From Senegalia massiliensis (GTDB lineage: Bacteria; Bacillota; Clostridia; Tissierellales; SIT17): a DNA stretch of 64,000 nt. This document shows positions 35,527 through 44,332 of this stretch, piece by piece. The notes under the pieces are model-generated. The model was given only the letters and a program-made list of their open reading frames with translations, was not told the origin of the DNA and did no database searches. Position numbers and translations under genes: made by a program. Location of the stretch: positions 124,001 through 188,000 of the forward strand of contig NZ_QXXA01000001.1 of the NCBI RefSeq assembly GCF_009911265.1. The letters are read 5' to 3'. The first letter of the stretch is position 1, and the number at the start of each line of letters is the position of its first letter.

Positions 35527-35553
35527 ACCTTTTTAGGTTTACTCTGTTTTTTT
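35520..35553 (+). terminator. Terminator after the phosphosugar mutase
   Basis: AGAGTAAACCT pairs with AGGTTTACTCT around TTTT, followed by GTTTTTTT. The stop codon TAA lies in the left arm. Confidence 0.85.
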
Positions 35554-35659
35554 ATCTAAATAATTACATATAATAAATTAATGTAACGAAATATACTGTT
35601 AAATTTATAAGGATTGGGGTATTTTAAAAATAGAATATATAAAGGAGGTTTCAAAATCC

Positions 35660-36748
35660 ATGATAATAGATAAATTTAATCCTTTAGAGGATGAAATGAT
35701 TAGTATATTAAATAAAGAGGGTGAAATAGTAAGAGAAGATATTTTACCTGAAATATCAGATGATAAATTAATAGAAATGTATAAAACTATGTTACTTTCA
35801 AGAATTGCAGATTCAAAAGCACTTCAATATCAAAGACAAGGAAGAATGCTTACCTATGCACCAAACAAAGGTCAAGAAGCAGCTCAAATAGGTTCAGTTG
35901 CAGCTATAGAAAAAGAAGATTGGCTTGTACCAGCATTTAGAGAATTAGGTGCTTGGTTGTATAAAGGTATTTCACTTGAAAAATTTTATCTTTATTGGTA
36001 TGGAAATGAAAGAGGAAGTGAATTCAGTGAAAATGAAAAGGTTTTACCGATGGTTGTACCTATAGCTTCCCAATTACCTCATGCTGTAGGAATTGGTATG
36101 GCTTCAAATATAAAAGGTGAAAAAGATGTAACACTTGCTTATGTAGGAGATGGAGGAACAAGTGAAGGAGAATTTCATGAAGCATTAAACTTCTCTGGCG
36201 TATTTAAAACACCAAATGTATTTGTAATACAAAATAATGGTTGGGCTATATCATTACCTAGACAAAAGCAAACAGCTTCTAAAACTTTAGCACAAAAAGC
36301 TCTTAGTTATGGAATTCCTGGTATTCAAGTTGATGGAAATGATATTTTAGCAATGTATGCAGTAACTAAAAAAGCTGTGGAAAGAGCAAGAAATGGTGAA
36401 GGTCCGACACTTATTGAAGCTGTGACATATAGACTTGGTGCTCATACTACATCAGATGACCCAACTATATATAGAAAAGATGAGGAAGTGGAAGAATGGG
36501 CACTTAAAGATCCATTAACTCGTTTTCAAAAATATTTAATAGACAAAGGACTATGGTCAACAGAAAAAGACGAAAAATTAAGAGAAGAATATTCTGATAT
36601 GGTAACAAAAACATTTAAAAAAGTAGAAAAAATAGGTACAGATACTGAACTAAAGGATATATTCCAACACACTTATAGTAAAATGACACCAAACTTAGAA
36701 GAGCAATACGAAAGTCAAAAGAAATATTTTGAAGGGGGCGAAAAATAA
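35660..36748 (+). CDS. pdhA: Pyruvate dehydrogenase E1 component, alpha subunit
   Basis: Thiamine diphosphate-dependent decarboxylase subunit (362 aa) of the pyruvate dehydrogenase complex. The ThDP motif GDGGTSEGEFHEALNFSG ends in the usual Asn region, followed by FVIQNNGWAIS. The phosphorylation-loop region YRLGAHTTSDDPTIY is conserved. Similarity is to Bacillus PdhA (for example KTLAQKALSYGIPGIQVDG), which favours pyruvate over branched-chain or acetoin substrates, but this cannot be proved by eye. It heads a four-gene operon, with a strong AAAGGAGGT ribosome site, and overlaps pdhB by one base. Confidence 0.92.
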   Translation: MIIDKFNPLEDEMISILNKEGEIVREDILPEISDDKLIEMYKTMLLSRIADSKALQYQRQGRMLTYAPNKGQEAAQIGSVAAIEKEDWLVPAFRELGAWLYKGISLEKFYLYWYGNERGSEFSENEKVLPMVVPIASQLPHAVGIGMASNIKGEKDVTLAYVGDGGTSEGEFHEALNFSGVFKTPNVFVIQNNGWAISLPRQKQTASKTLAQKALSYGIPGIQVDGNDILAMYAVTKKAVERARNGEGPTLIEAVTYRLGAHTTSDDPTIYRKDEEVEEWALKDPLTRFQKYLIDKGLWSTEKDEKLREEYSDMVTKTFKKVEKIGTDTELKDIFQHTYSKMTPNLEEQYESQKKYFEGGEK

Positions 36749-37728
36749 TGCCATTATTAAATAATATAGGAGCACTGACTTATGCACTTGAACAAGAAAT
36801 GGAAAAAGATAAATCAGTAGTAGTATATGGAGAAGATGCAGGACTTGAAGGTGGTGTTTTTAGAGCCACTAAAGGGTTACAAGAAAAATTCGGTGAAAAA
36901 AGAGTGTTTGATACACCATTAGCTGAAGCTGGAATTGTAGGTTCAGCTGTAGGTATGGCAATAAATGGGCTTAAGCCTGTAGTAGAAATACAATTCTCAG
37001 GATTTATGTTACCTGCATATAATCAAATAGTAGCTCATGTTGCAAGAATGAGAAATAGATCTCGCTCTAGATATAAACTACCTATGGTTATTAGAATGCC
37101 TTATGGTGGAGGAGTAAGATCACCTGAACACCATTCAGAAAGTCCAGAGACATTATTTGCACATATCCCAGGGCTTAAAGTAGTTATACCTTCCACACCA
37201 TATGATACAAAAGGATTATTACTTTCAGCAATAAGAGAAGAAGATCCTGTAATATTTATGGAACCTAAGAGGATATATAGAGCATTTAAACAAGAAGTTC
37301 CTGAAGAAGATTATACTATACCTATTGGAAAAGCAAAGGTAGTAAAAAAAGGAGAAGATATTACAGTTGTAGCTTGGGGAGCATTAGTTAGAGAAGCAAG
37401 TAAGGCTATTAAAACATTAGAAGAAAAAGAAGGAATATCAGTAGAACTAATAGATTTACGTACAATATCACCTATAGATAAAGAAACAATAATAGAATCA
37501 GTTAAAAAGACAGGTAGATTTTTAGTAGTTCATGAAGCAGTTAAATCATTTGGTCCTGGTGCAGAATTAATATCTATAGTAAATGAAGGAGCGTTTCTTT
37601 ATTTAGAAGCACCACCATCTAGAGTTACAGGACTTGATGTTACAGTACCTCTACCTAAATCTGAACATTTCTTTATGGTAGATGAAAGAAGAATAATGGA
37701 TAAAATAAAAGAATTAGTAAAGTATTAG
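36748..37728 (+). CDS. pdhB: Pyruvate dehydrogenase E1 component, beta subunit
   Basis: Forms the E1 heterotetramer with PdhA (326 aa). Typical stretches are VVVYGEDAGLEGGVFRATKG, the glutamate that activates ThDP in FDTPLAEAGIVGSAVGMA, and FSGFMLPAYNQIVAHVARMR. The C-terminal half has the transketolase-C fold (VELIDLRTISPIDKETI). The first codon overlaps the pdhA stop (TAATG), so both subunits are made in equal amounts. A ribosome site GGGGGCG precedes it. Confidence 0.93.
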   Translation: MPLLNNIGALTYALEQEMEKDKSVVVYGEDAGLEGGVFRATKGLQEKFGEKRVFDTPLAEAGIVGSAVGMAINGLKPVVEIQFSGFMLPAYNQIVAHVARMRNRSRSRYKLPMVIRMPYGGGVRSPEHHSESPETLFAHIPGLKVVIPSTPYDTKGLLLSAIREEDPVIFMEPKRIYRAFKQEVPEEDYTIPIGKAKVVKKGEDITVVAWGALVREASKAIKTLEEKEGISVELIDLRTISPIDKETIIESVKKTGRFLVVHEAVKSFGPGAELISIVNEGAFLYLEAPPSRVTGLDVTVPLPKSEHFFMVDERRIMDKIKELVKY

Positions 37729-37742
37729 AGAGGTGATAAAAA

Positions 37743-39062
37743 ATGTATAAATTTAAATTTGCAGATATAGGAGAAGGAATACATGAAGGAAAGCTTCTAA
37801 AGTGGATGTTTGATGTAGGAGATGAAGTAAAAGATGGAGATACATTATTTTTAGTAGAAACTGATAAAGTAAATGCAGAAATCCCTTCACCAGTTGATGG
37901 AGTAATAAAAAAATTACTTGCTGAAGAAGGAGATACTATTCATGTAGGTGATGTGGTTGTAGAAATAGATGATGGTGAAGAAAGTGAAAGTTTAGAAGAG
38001 AAAAGCGAAAAAAAAGGAGAAACAAGAAAAGAAACAATAGATGAAGGAAAAGATATGGCTGGAGTTGTAGGAGAATTAGAAGTGGGAGAAGATGTATTAG
38101 AAAGTAGTGACGAAAATGAAGGAAAAGAAGAAATTACTTCTAAAAAGAAATCACTAGCAACACCAGTAGCTAGAAAACTTGCAAAAGATTTAGGAATAGA
38201 TATTAATAGTATAAGTGGCAGTGGTGCAAACGGCAGAGTAATGAAAGAGGATATATATAAAGCAAGTGAAATGAAAGAAAAATCTGACCAAAAAGATGAT
38301 TCTAAAGGTAATAACAAAAAATCCTATATTAAAGATATAGATATTCCTAAAATTAAAATAGATGGAGAAGTAGAAAGAGTTAAAGTTTCTAAAATGAGAA
38401 AAACTATTGCAGAAAATATGGTATTGTCAAAATCAGTAATACCACATGCTTCATCCATGGATGATTTTGATGTATCAGAATTAGTTGAGTTTAGAAAAGA
38501 GCAAAAAGAAATTGCTGATAAACAAGGTATAAAACTAACGTATATGCCATTTATAATTAAAGCAATAACTCTTGCATTAAAAGAATATCCAATATTAAAT
38601 TCAAGTTATGATATGGAAAATGAAGAAATAATATTGAAGAAGTATTACAATATTGGTATAGCAGTAGATACTCCAGAAGGGCTTATGGTACCAGTTGTTA
38701 AGAATGCCGATAGAAAAGGTATTTTAGAAATATCAAAAGAAATGAATGACTTAATAGAAAAATCACAAAATAGAACAATAGGGTTAGAAAATCTTCGTGG
38801 TGGAACATTCTCTATAACTAATTATGGAGCAGTAGGTTCTACTTATGGAGTACCAGTTATAAAATATCCAGAAGCAGCAATATTAGGCATAGGTAGAATA
38901 ACTAAAAAACCTGTAGTAAAAGATGGAGAAATAGTTATAAGAGATATTGTTCCTATTTCTTTAAGTATAGATCATAGAATAATAGATGGTGCAGATGCAG
39001 GTAGGTTCTTAAATAAAGTAAAAGAATATTTACAAGACCCTATGTTATTGTTATTAAGTTAG
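37743..39062 (+). CDS. pdhC: Dihydrolipoamide acetyltransferase (E2)
   Basis: Core of the complex (439 aa); moves the acetyl group from E1 to CoA. It has one N-terminal lipoyl domain with the modified Lys in VETDKVNAEIPSPVDG (about K42), a long Glu/Lys-rich linker, an E1/E3-binding domain (ATPVARKLAKDLGIDINSIS, then GANGRVMKEDIY), a second linker and the catalytic domain with the active-site His in SIDHRIIDGADAGRF. The lipoyl lysine must be charged, probably by the convergent lipoate ligase. It lies 14 bp after pdhB and 11 bp before lpdA. Confidence 0.94.
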   Translation: MYKFKFADIGEGIHEGKLLKWMFDVGDEVKDGDTLFLVETDKVNAEIPSPVDGVIKKLLAEEGDTIHVGDVVVEIDDGEESESLEEKSEKKGETRKETIDEGKDMAGVVGELEVGEDVLESSDENEGKEEITSKKKSLATPVARKLAKDLGIDINSISGSGANGRVMKEDIYKASEMKEKSDQKDDSKGNNKKSYIKDIDIPKIKIDGEVERVKVSKMRKTIAENMVLSKSVIPHASSMDDFDVSELVEFRKEQKEIADKQGIKLTYMPFIIKAITLALKEYPILNSSYDMENEEIILKKYYNIGIAVDTPEGLMVPVVKNADRKGILEISKEMNDLIEKSQNRTIGLENLRGGTFSITNYGAVGSTYGVPVIKYPEAAILGIGRITKKPVVKDGEIVIRDIVPISLSIDHRIIDGADAGRFLNKVKEYLQDPMLLLLS

Positions 39063-39073
39063 GAGGTATACAA

Positions 39074-40456
39074 ATGACTAATTATGATATTTCAGTTATA
39101 GGTGGAGGTCCTGGTGGTTATGTAGCTGCTATAAAAGCAGCTCAAATGGGTGCAAAAACTGCTATTATAGAAGATGGGAATATTGGTGGTGTGTGCTTGA
39201 ACTGGGGCTGTATACCTACTAAAACATTGCTTAAAAGTGCAAAAGTATATAAATATATGATGAACTCAGAAAAATATGGTATAGATTTAGAAAATAAATC
39301 AAATGTAAAAATAAATTGGGAAAATATGAAAGATAGAAAAAATAAAGTAGTTAGCCAATTAACAGGAGGAGTAGAGACATTATTAAAGAAAAATAGTGTT
39401 GATATATATAATGGATTTGCTAATATAATTGATAAAAACACTATAGAAGTAAATAATGAAAAAATTAATACTAAAAATATAATCATAGCTACAGGTTCTT
39501 CTCCTAGATTACCTGATATACCTGGTTTTAAAGAGTCAATGGAAAAAGGATATATTGTAACAAGTAAAGGTGTTATAGATTTAGATAATTTACCTAAAAA
39601 GTTACTAATATTAGGTGGTGGAGTAATATCAGTAGAGTTTGCTACACTATATAATGCCTTAGGAACTGAAGTTACAATCTTACATCGCTCTGAAAAGATT
39701 CTAAGAAGTCTGGATGATGATATAAGTAAAAAGATGAATAGAATATTGAAAAAAGATGGTGTAAAAATAGTATATAATTGTGATATACAAAAAATAGAAG
39801 ATAACAAAATTATGACTATAGTTAAAGGAAAAGAAAAAGTATTTGAAGGTGACAAAATACTTACTAGTATAGGTAGAGTACCAAATTTAAAAGGCCTTGA
39901 AAATATTGATATCAAAAAATATAAAAAAGGCATTATTACAGATGAGTATATGAGAACAAATATTGACAATATATACGCTATAGGTGATGTAAATGGAAAA
40001 TATATGTTAGCTCATGTAGCAAGTGCTGAAGGAATTTCAGCAGTTGAAAATATATTAGGTGAGAAATCTACTATAAACTATAATACAGTTCCATCTTGTA
40101 TATATAGTTTCCCTGAAATTGGAGTATCAGGTTTAACTGAAAAAGAAGCCAAAGAAAAGGGATATGATGTAATAACTAGCACATTCCCATTAGCTGCAAA
40201 TGGAAAAGCACTTGCAGAAGGTGAAACTGATGGATTTATAAAGATAGTTTCAGATGATAAATATAAAGAGATATTAGGAGTTCATATTTTAGCTCCAACA
40301 GCTACAGATATGATTGCAGAAGCTGTAACTACTATGGAACTTGAAGGAACAGCCTATGAGCTTGCTAAGGCTATACATCCACATCCTACATTATCAGAAA
40401 CAGTAATGGAAGCAGCTCATGGAATAATAGACAAACCAATTCACATATTCAGATAA
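39074..40456 (+). CDS. lpdA: Dihydrolipoyl dehydrogenase (E3)
   Basis: Flavoprotein that reoxidises the lipoyl group of E2 with NAD+ (460 aa). The N-terminal FAD site ISVIGGGPGGYVAAIKAAQ, the redox-active disulfide GGVCLNWGCIPTK, the NAD-binding LLILGGGVISVEFATL and the C-terminal active-site His-Glu region KAIHPHPTLSETVMEAAHG are intact. It is the last gene of the pdh operon and ends in a long terminator shared with lplA. NADH formed here would raise the NADH pool that redox regulators such as Rex sense. Confidence 0.95.
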   Translation: MTNYDISVIGGGPGGYVAAIKAAQMGAKTAIIEDGNIGGVCLNWGCIPTKTLLKSAKVYKYMMNSEKYGIDLENKSNVKINWENMKDRKNKVVSQLTGGVETLLKKNSVDIYNGFANIIDKNTIEVNNEKINTKNIIIATGSSPRLPDIPGFKESMEKGYIVTSKGVIDLDNLPKKLLILGGGVISVEFATLYNALGTEVTILHRSEKILRSLDDDISKKMNRILKKDGVKIVYNCDIQKIEDNKIMTIVKGKEKVFEGDKILTSIGRVPNLKGLENIDIKKYKKGIITDEYMRTNIDNIYAIGDVNGKYMLAHVASAEGISAVENILGEKSTINYNTVPSCIYSFPEIGVSGLTEKEAKEKGYDVITSTFPLAANGKALAEGETDGFIKIVSDDKYKEILGVHILAPTATDMIAEAVTTMELEGTAYELAKAIHPHPTLSETVMEAAHGIIDKPIHIFR

Positions 40457-40490
40457 AAATAGCAGCCAAGGCTGCTATTTTTATCTGAAT
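40447..40490 (+). terminator. Bidirectional terminator between lpdA and lplA
   Basis: A perfect 21-bp inverted repeat (arms 40447-40467 and 40470-40490) overlaps the lpdA stop codon and ends 2 bp before the lplA stop. Internal AAAAAT/ATTTTT tracts serve as T runs in both directions. Confidence 0.85.
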
Positions 40491-40492
40491 AA

Positions 40493-41485
40493 TTAACTAA
40501 AGAGACATTCTAAAATATCATCTTTATTTATATTATAAAAATATTTTTTAATGTCTATATCATCAAGTATATTTTTTATATCTTCTATTTTATATTTCTC
40601 ACCTATTAATTCATTTTCTAAAGAACTAACATCTTTATCCCCAAAGAAGTCTCCATAGATTTTTAAGTCTTTAATTTTACCATCTTTAACAGTAAATCTT
40701 ATATCTAAAGAGCCACCTTCAAAGCGCTTTTGTTTTTGAATTTCAAATTCAGGACTTTCACCAAAATTCCATTCCCATTTATCATATCTAGAGTTTTTAA
40801 GTTCCTCAATTTCCCTTAACTGTTTATCACTTAACTTATATTCTTTTTCTTCTATATCATCAGTATCCAATATAAATTTTAAAAGAATCTCTTTAAATTC
40901 ATCCATAGACACCTTTTTTTCTAAATGAGGTAATATATTAGTCACTCTACTTCTAATAGATTTTATACCTTTAGATTTGATTTTTTCATCACCTACATTT
41001 AAAACTTCTACAATATCTTCTAATGTAGAATCAAAAAGGATTGTCCCATGATGAAGCATTTTATTTTTATAGAAATATTGTGCATTACCGGAAACTTTCT
41101 TGCCATCTACTACAATATCATTTCTTCCATGAAAAACAGCATTAACACCTAATTTTTGTAATGCATCTATTACAGGTTGTGTAAATGTTTCAAAATTGTT
41201 TACATTTGATTTAAAGTTTTTAGTTATAAAAGTAAAGTTTAAATTTCCAAAGTCATGATAAACAGCTCCACCACCAGATAGTCTTCTAACTATATTAATA
41301 TCTTTTTTTTCAATATAATTTTTATTAATTTCTTCAATAGTATTTTGGTTTCTTCCAATTATTACTGAAGGTTCATTCTGCCATAATATAAGTATATCTT
41401 CATCTAAGTCTAATCCTTTTACTGCATATTCCTCTAATGCTAGATTATAATGAGGGTCAAAATTATTATTTTCTATATAAATCAT
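40493..41485 (-). CDS. lplA: Lipoate-protein ligase A
   Basis: Attaches scavenged lipoate to lipoyl domains (330 aa). The catalytic fold is shown by VVIGRNQNTIEEINKNYIEK, RRLSGGGAVYHDFGNLNFTF and the lipoyl-AMP Lys in DIVVDGKKVSGNAQYF. The C-terminal accessory domain (about 250-330) is present, so both activation and transfer are expected. It converges on the pdh operon, whose E2 is the only lipoyl protein seen here. No lipA/lipB genes are in the window, which fits dependence on external lipoate. ATG 41485 follows AAAGGAGTG. Confidence 0.93.
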   Translation of the reverse strand: MIYIENNNFDPHYNLALEEYAVKGLDLDEDILILWQNEPSVIIGRNQNTIEEINKNYIEKKDINIVRRLSGGGAVYHDFGNLNFTFITKNFKSNVNNFETFTQPVIDALQKLGVNAVFHGRNDIVVDGKKVSGNAQYFYKNKMLHHGTILFDSTLEDIVEVLNVGDEKIKSKGIKSIRSRVTNILPHLEKKVSMDEFKEILLKFILDTDDIEEKEYKLSDKQLREIEELKNSRYDKWEWNFGESPEFEIQKQKRFEGGSLDIRFTVKDGKIKDLKIYGDFFGDKDVSSLENELIGEKYKIEDIKNILDDIDIKKYFYNINKDDILECLFS

Positions 41486-41515
41486 ATTTCACACTCCTTT
41501 TAAATTAATATATAC

Positions 41516-41544
41516 TTTACTTATTTTTTTTTATATATTATAAT
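41516..41544 (+). promoter_or_regulatory. Promoter of the asnS T-box transcript
   Basis: TTTACT (41516-41521), a 17-bp spacer and a perfect TATAAT (41539-41544). It lies between divergent lplA and asnS. Confidence 0.6.
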
Positions 41545-41559
41545 AACTATAATACAATA

Positions 41560-41806
41560 AGGTTACAATATATTCAATAGACTATGATAGGAAGAGTAGA
41601 TATAGAAAAACATTTTAGCGAGTTGATTATGGTGAAAGTTCAACATGTATACTATATTGAAGAACATCCTTGAGTTTCTAACTGAAATCTTTTGAGAGTA
41701 GGATTAGACGGATACAAACCGTTATTTTGATTAGAGTTGGTCATAAGACAACTAGGGTGGTACCGCGGAATCTTTTCGTCCCTTTTTAGGGAGAGAAGAT
41801 TTTTTA
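41560..41806 (+). promoter_or_regulatory. T-box riboswitch, asparagine specifier
   Basis: The T-box core AGGGTGGTACCGCGG at 41754-41768 is unmistakable. Upstream stem I has the usual AGAGTAGATA and distal GGTGAAAGTT elements, and the specifier position reads GAAGAACATCC, giving codon AAC for asparagine (41663-41665). The core is followed by a terminator (TCTTTTCGTCCCT with AGGGAGAGAAGA, then TTTTTT). Uncharged tRNA-Asn should bind and allow read-through into asnS. Confidence 0.93.
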
Positions 41807-41834
41807 TTTTGCAAAAAAATAAGGAGGTAAAAAA

Positions 41835-43226
41835 ATGAAAAATATTTTAGTAAGAGAAATTTATAAAGACAAAGAAGAATTTAAAGACAAGGAAATAAAA
41901 GTTTCAGGTTGGATTAGAACATCTAGAAGTTCTAAAAAATTTGGGTTTATAGAATTAAATGATGGAACTTTCTTCAAGGGAATTCAAATAGTAATAGGTA
42001 ATGAATTAGATAATTTTAAGGAAGTTACAAAACTTTCAGTAAGTAGTGCTATAATAGTAAAAGGAAAACTAGTATTAACACCAGATGCAAAACAACCTTT
42101 TGAAATACAAGCTAGTGAAATAACTATAGAAGGAGAGTCACCTAGTGACTATCCACTTCAAAAAAAGAGACATACTTTTGAGTACTTAAGAACAATAGCA
42201 CATCTTCGCCCTCGTAGTAATACTTTTTCAGCAGTATTTAGAGTGAGATCTTTAGCAAGTTATGCTATTCATAAATTTTTCCAAGAAAGAGATTTTGTAT
42301 ATACTCATACACCTATAATTACTTCAAGTGATGCAGAAGGTGCAGGAGAAATGTTTAGAGTAACAACATTAGATCTTGAAAATATTGAAAAAAATGAAGA
42401 GGGAAAAATTGATTCTACATTAGATTTTTTTGGTAAAGAAACATCACTTACAGTAAGTGGACAATTAGCAGCTGAGACTTATGCTCAAGCCTTTAGAAAT
42501 GTATATACTTTTGGACCAACTTTTAGGGCAGAAAAGTCTAATACTGCAAGACATGCTGCAGAATTCTGGATGGTAGAACCAGAAATATCTTTTGCAGACT
42601 TAAATGATGATATGGATTTAGCTGAAGATATGATGAAGTATATAATAAAATACATCATGGAACATGCAAAAGAAGAATTAGATTTCTTTAATAAATTTAT
42701 AGATAAGGGTCTTTTAGAAAGACTTACAAATGTAGCAAACTCTGATTTTGAAAGGATCACTTACACAGAAGCAATAGATATACTTGAAAAATCAAATGAA
42801 AAATTTGAATATGAAGTTAAATGGGGTATAGATCTTCAAACAGAACATGAAAGATATCTTACAGAAAAAGTATTTGATAAACCAGTTTTTGTGACAGATT
42901 ATCCAAAAGATATAAAGGCATTTTATATGAGATTAAATGATGATGATAAAACTGTTGCAGCTATGGATCTATTAGTTCCAGGTGTAGGAGAAATAATTGG
43001 AGGAAGTCAAAGAGAAGAACGACTTGATAAATTAGAAGATAGAATAAAAGAATTTGGACTTGAAAAAGAAGATTATTGGTGGTATTTAGATTTAAGAAAA
43101 TATGGTACTACAAAACATGCAGGATTTGGTCTTGGGTTTGAAAGAATTATAATGTATCTTACAGGAATTAGTAATATTAGAGATGTAATATCTTTCCCTA
43201 GAACTACAAAATCTGCAGAGTTTTAG
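41835..43226 (+). CDS. asnS: Asparagine--tRNA ligase
   Basis: Class II aminoacyl-tRNA synthetase (463 aa). An N-terminal OB-fold anticodon domain (about 1-105, [20 protein letters not shown]) precedes the catalytic domain with motif 2 ([20 protein letters not shown]) and motif 3 ([20 protein letters not shown]). The ending [15 protein letters not shown] is typical of AsnRS rather than AspRS. The T-box leader with an AAC specifier independently confirms the amino acid. ATG 41835 follows AAGGAGGT. Confidence 0.96.
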   Translation: MKNILVREIYKDKEEFKDKEIKVSGWIRTSRSSKKFGFIELNDGTFFKGIQIVIGNELDNFKEVTKLSVSSAIIVKGKLVLTPDAKQPFEIQASEITIEGESPSDYPLQKKRHTFEYLRTIAHLRPRSNTFSAVFRVRSLASYAIHKFFQERDFVYTHTPIITSSDAEGAGEMFRVTTLDLENIEKNEEGKIDSTLDFFGKETSLTVSGQLAAETYAQAFRNVYTFGPTFRAEKSNTARHAAEFWMVEPEISFADLNDDMDLAEDMMKYIIKYIMEHAKEELDFFNKFIDKGLLERLTNVANSDFERITYTEAIDILEKSNEKFEYEVKWGIDLQTEHERYLTEKVFDKPVFVTDYPKDIKAFYMRLNDDDKTVAAMDLLVPGVGEIIGGSQREERLDKLEDRIKEFGLEKEDYWWYLDLRKYGTTKHAGFGLGFERIIMYLTGISNIRDVISFPRTTKSAEF

Positions 43227-43302
43227 AAGAGAAAAGTAATTTAATTATTATATGTAGAATATTATTTAGTATCATATGCTATTCAGGGGAGGTTAAGGTT
43301 TT

Positions 43303-44112
43303 ATGATACAAAATTGGAATCAAGTGCTTATACCTTATGATCAAGCAGTTGAAGAATTAAAAATAAAATTTAAAAGCATAAGAAATGAATATAGAAAAAT
43401 GGATGAATACTCTCCAATTGAATTTGTTACAGGTAGAGTCAAAAAAATATCAAGCATATTAGATAAATCTAAACGTCTTAATATTCCATTAGATGATATA
43501 ACTGAGAAAATGGAAGATATAGCTGGTATAAGAATAATGTGCCAAATGGTTGAGGATATTGACAAAGTAGTAAATTTGATAAAAGAAAGAGATGGAAAGG
43601 ATTTAAAAATTGAATATGAAAAAGATTATATAAAAAATCAAAAAGAAAGTGGATATAAATCGTATCATATAATAATTAGATATCCTGTTCATACTGCCTT
43701 TGGTCAAAGAGATATATTAGCAGAAATACAAATAAGAACACTTGCTATGAATTTTTGGGCAACTATTGAACATTCTCTTAATTATAAATTTGAAGGTAAT
43801 ATGCCAGAACATATAAAAATTAAATTAAAAAATGCAGCAGATTCAGCATCTAATCTAGATGAACAAATGTCTGAAATTAGAGAAGAAATAGTTGAAGCTC
43901 AAGAAATGTTTCAAGTGAAAAGTAGTTTAGTAGCAGAGATACTAAATAAAATACAAACCCTTTATTTCTCAGGAAAGGTAAAAGAAATAGATGATTATAG
44001 AGAAGAATTCTTTGATATTCAAGAACGAGGAAACTTCTATGAGTTAAGATATTTTAAAAAGAAATTAGATAAGTTAGCAGAAAAATATAATATACAAATA
44101 ATACAAAAATAG
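43303..44112 (+). CDS. Small alarmone synthetase, RelQ-like GTP pyrophosphokinase
   Basis: A 269-aa protein with a single RelA/SpoT synthetase domain that makes (p)ppGpp from ATP and GTP. Motifs include DIAGIRIMCQMVEDIDKVV, ESGYKSYHIIIRYPV, and EIQIRTLAMNFWATIEHSL with the catalytic Glu. It lacks the HD hydrolase and the TGS/ACT domains, so it cannot degrade the alarmone. The N- and C-terminal helices match RelQ (YjbM), which is a tetramer. ATG 43303 follows GGGGAGG. The gene ends in the left arm of a palindromic terminator that recurs 3.5 kb away. Confidence 0.9.
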   Translation: MIQNWNQVLIPYDQAVEELKIKFKSIRNEYRKMDEYSPIEFVTGRVKKISSILDKSKRLNIPLDDITEKMEDIAGIRIMCQMVEDIDKVVNLIKERDGKDLKIEYEKDYIKNQKESGYKSYHIIIRYPVHTAFGQRDILAEIQIRTLAMNFWATIEHSLNYKFEGNMPEHIKIKLKNAADSASNLDEQMSEIREEIVEAQEMFQVKSSLVAEILNKIQTLYFSGKVKEIDDYREEFFDIQERGNFYELRYFKKKLDKLAEKYNIQIIQK

Positions 44113-44141
44113 GTACTCCAAATGGAGTACCTATTTTTGTA
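44102..44141 (+). terminator. Palindromic terminator, repeat copy 1
   Basis: Perfect 19-bp arms around AA (left arm TACAAAAATAGGTACTCCA) include the relQ-like stop codon. Bases 44109-44141 recur with one change at 47653-47685, on the other side of the ABC transporter genes. Confidence 0.85.
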
Positions 44142-44332
44142 GTATTTTATTTTATTTCAACAATAAATGACAATTTTTTTGAAAAAAATAATATATACTA
44201 GAAATAGTAAGTACATAATTATCTAACTTAATAAATATAAAATGTTTAATAGGATAAAAATTTTTTTCTAATTGTTTTTATTTTGCTATATTGTTAATAT
44301 ATTTTGAAAATATTATAATAAAGGGGAAAGAT

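Noticed and set aside
41560-41806. Aspartate specifier in the T-box
   Set aside because: The specifier position reads AAC, an asparagine codon, and the downstream enzyme has AsnRS motif 3 features.
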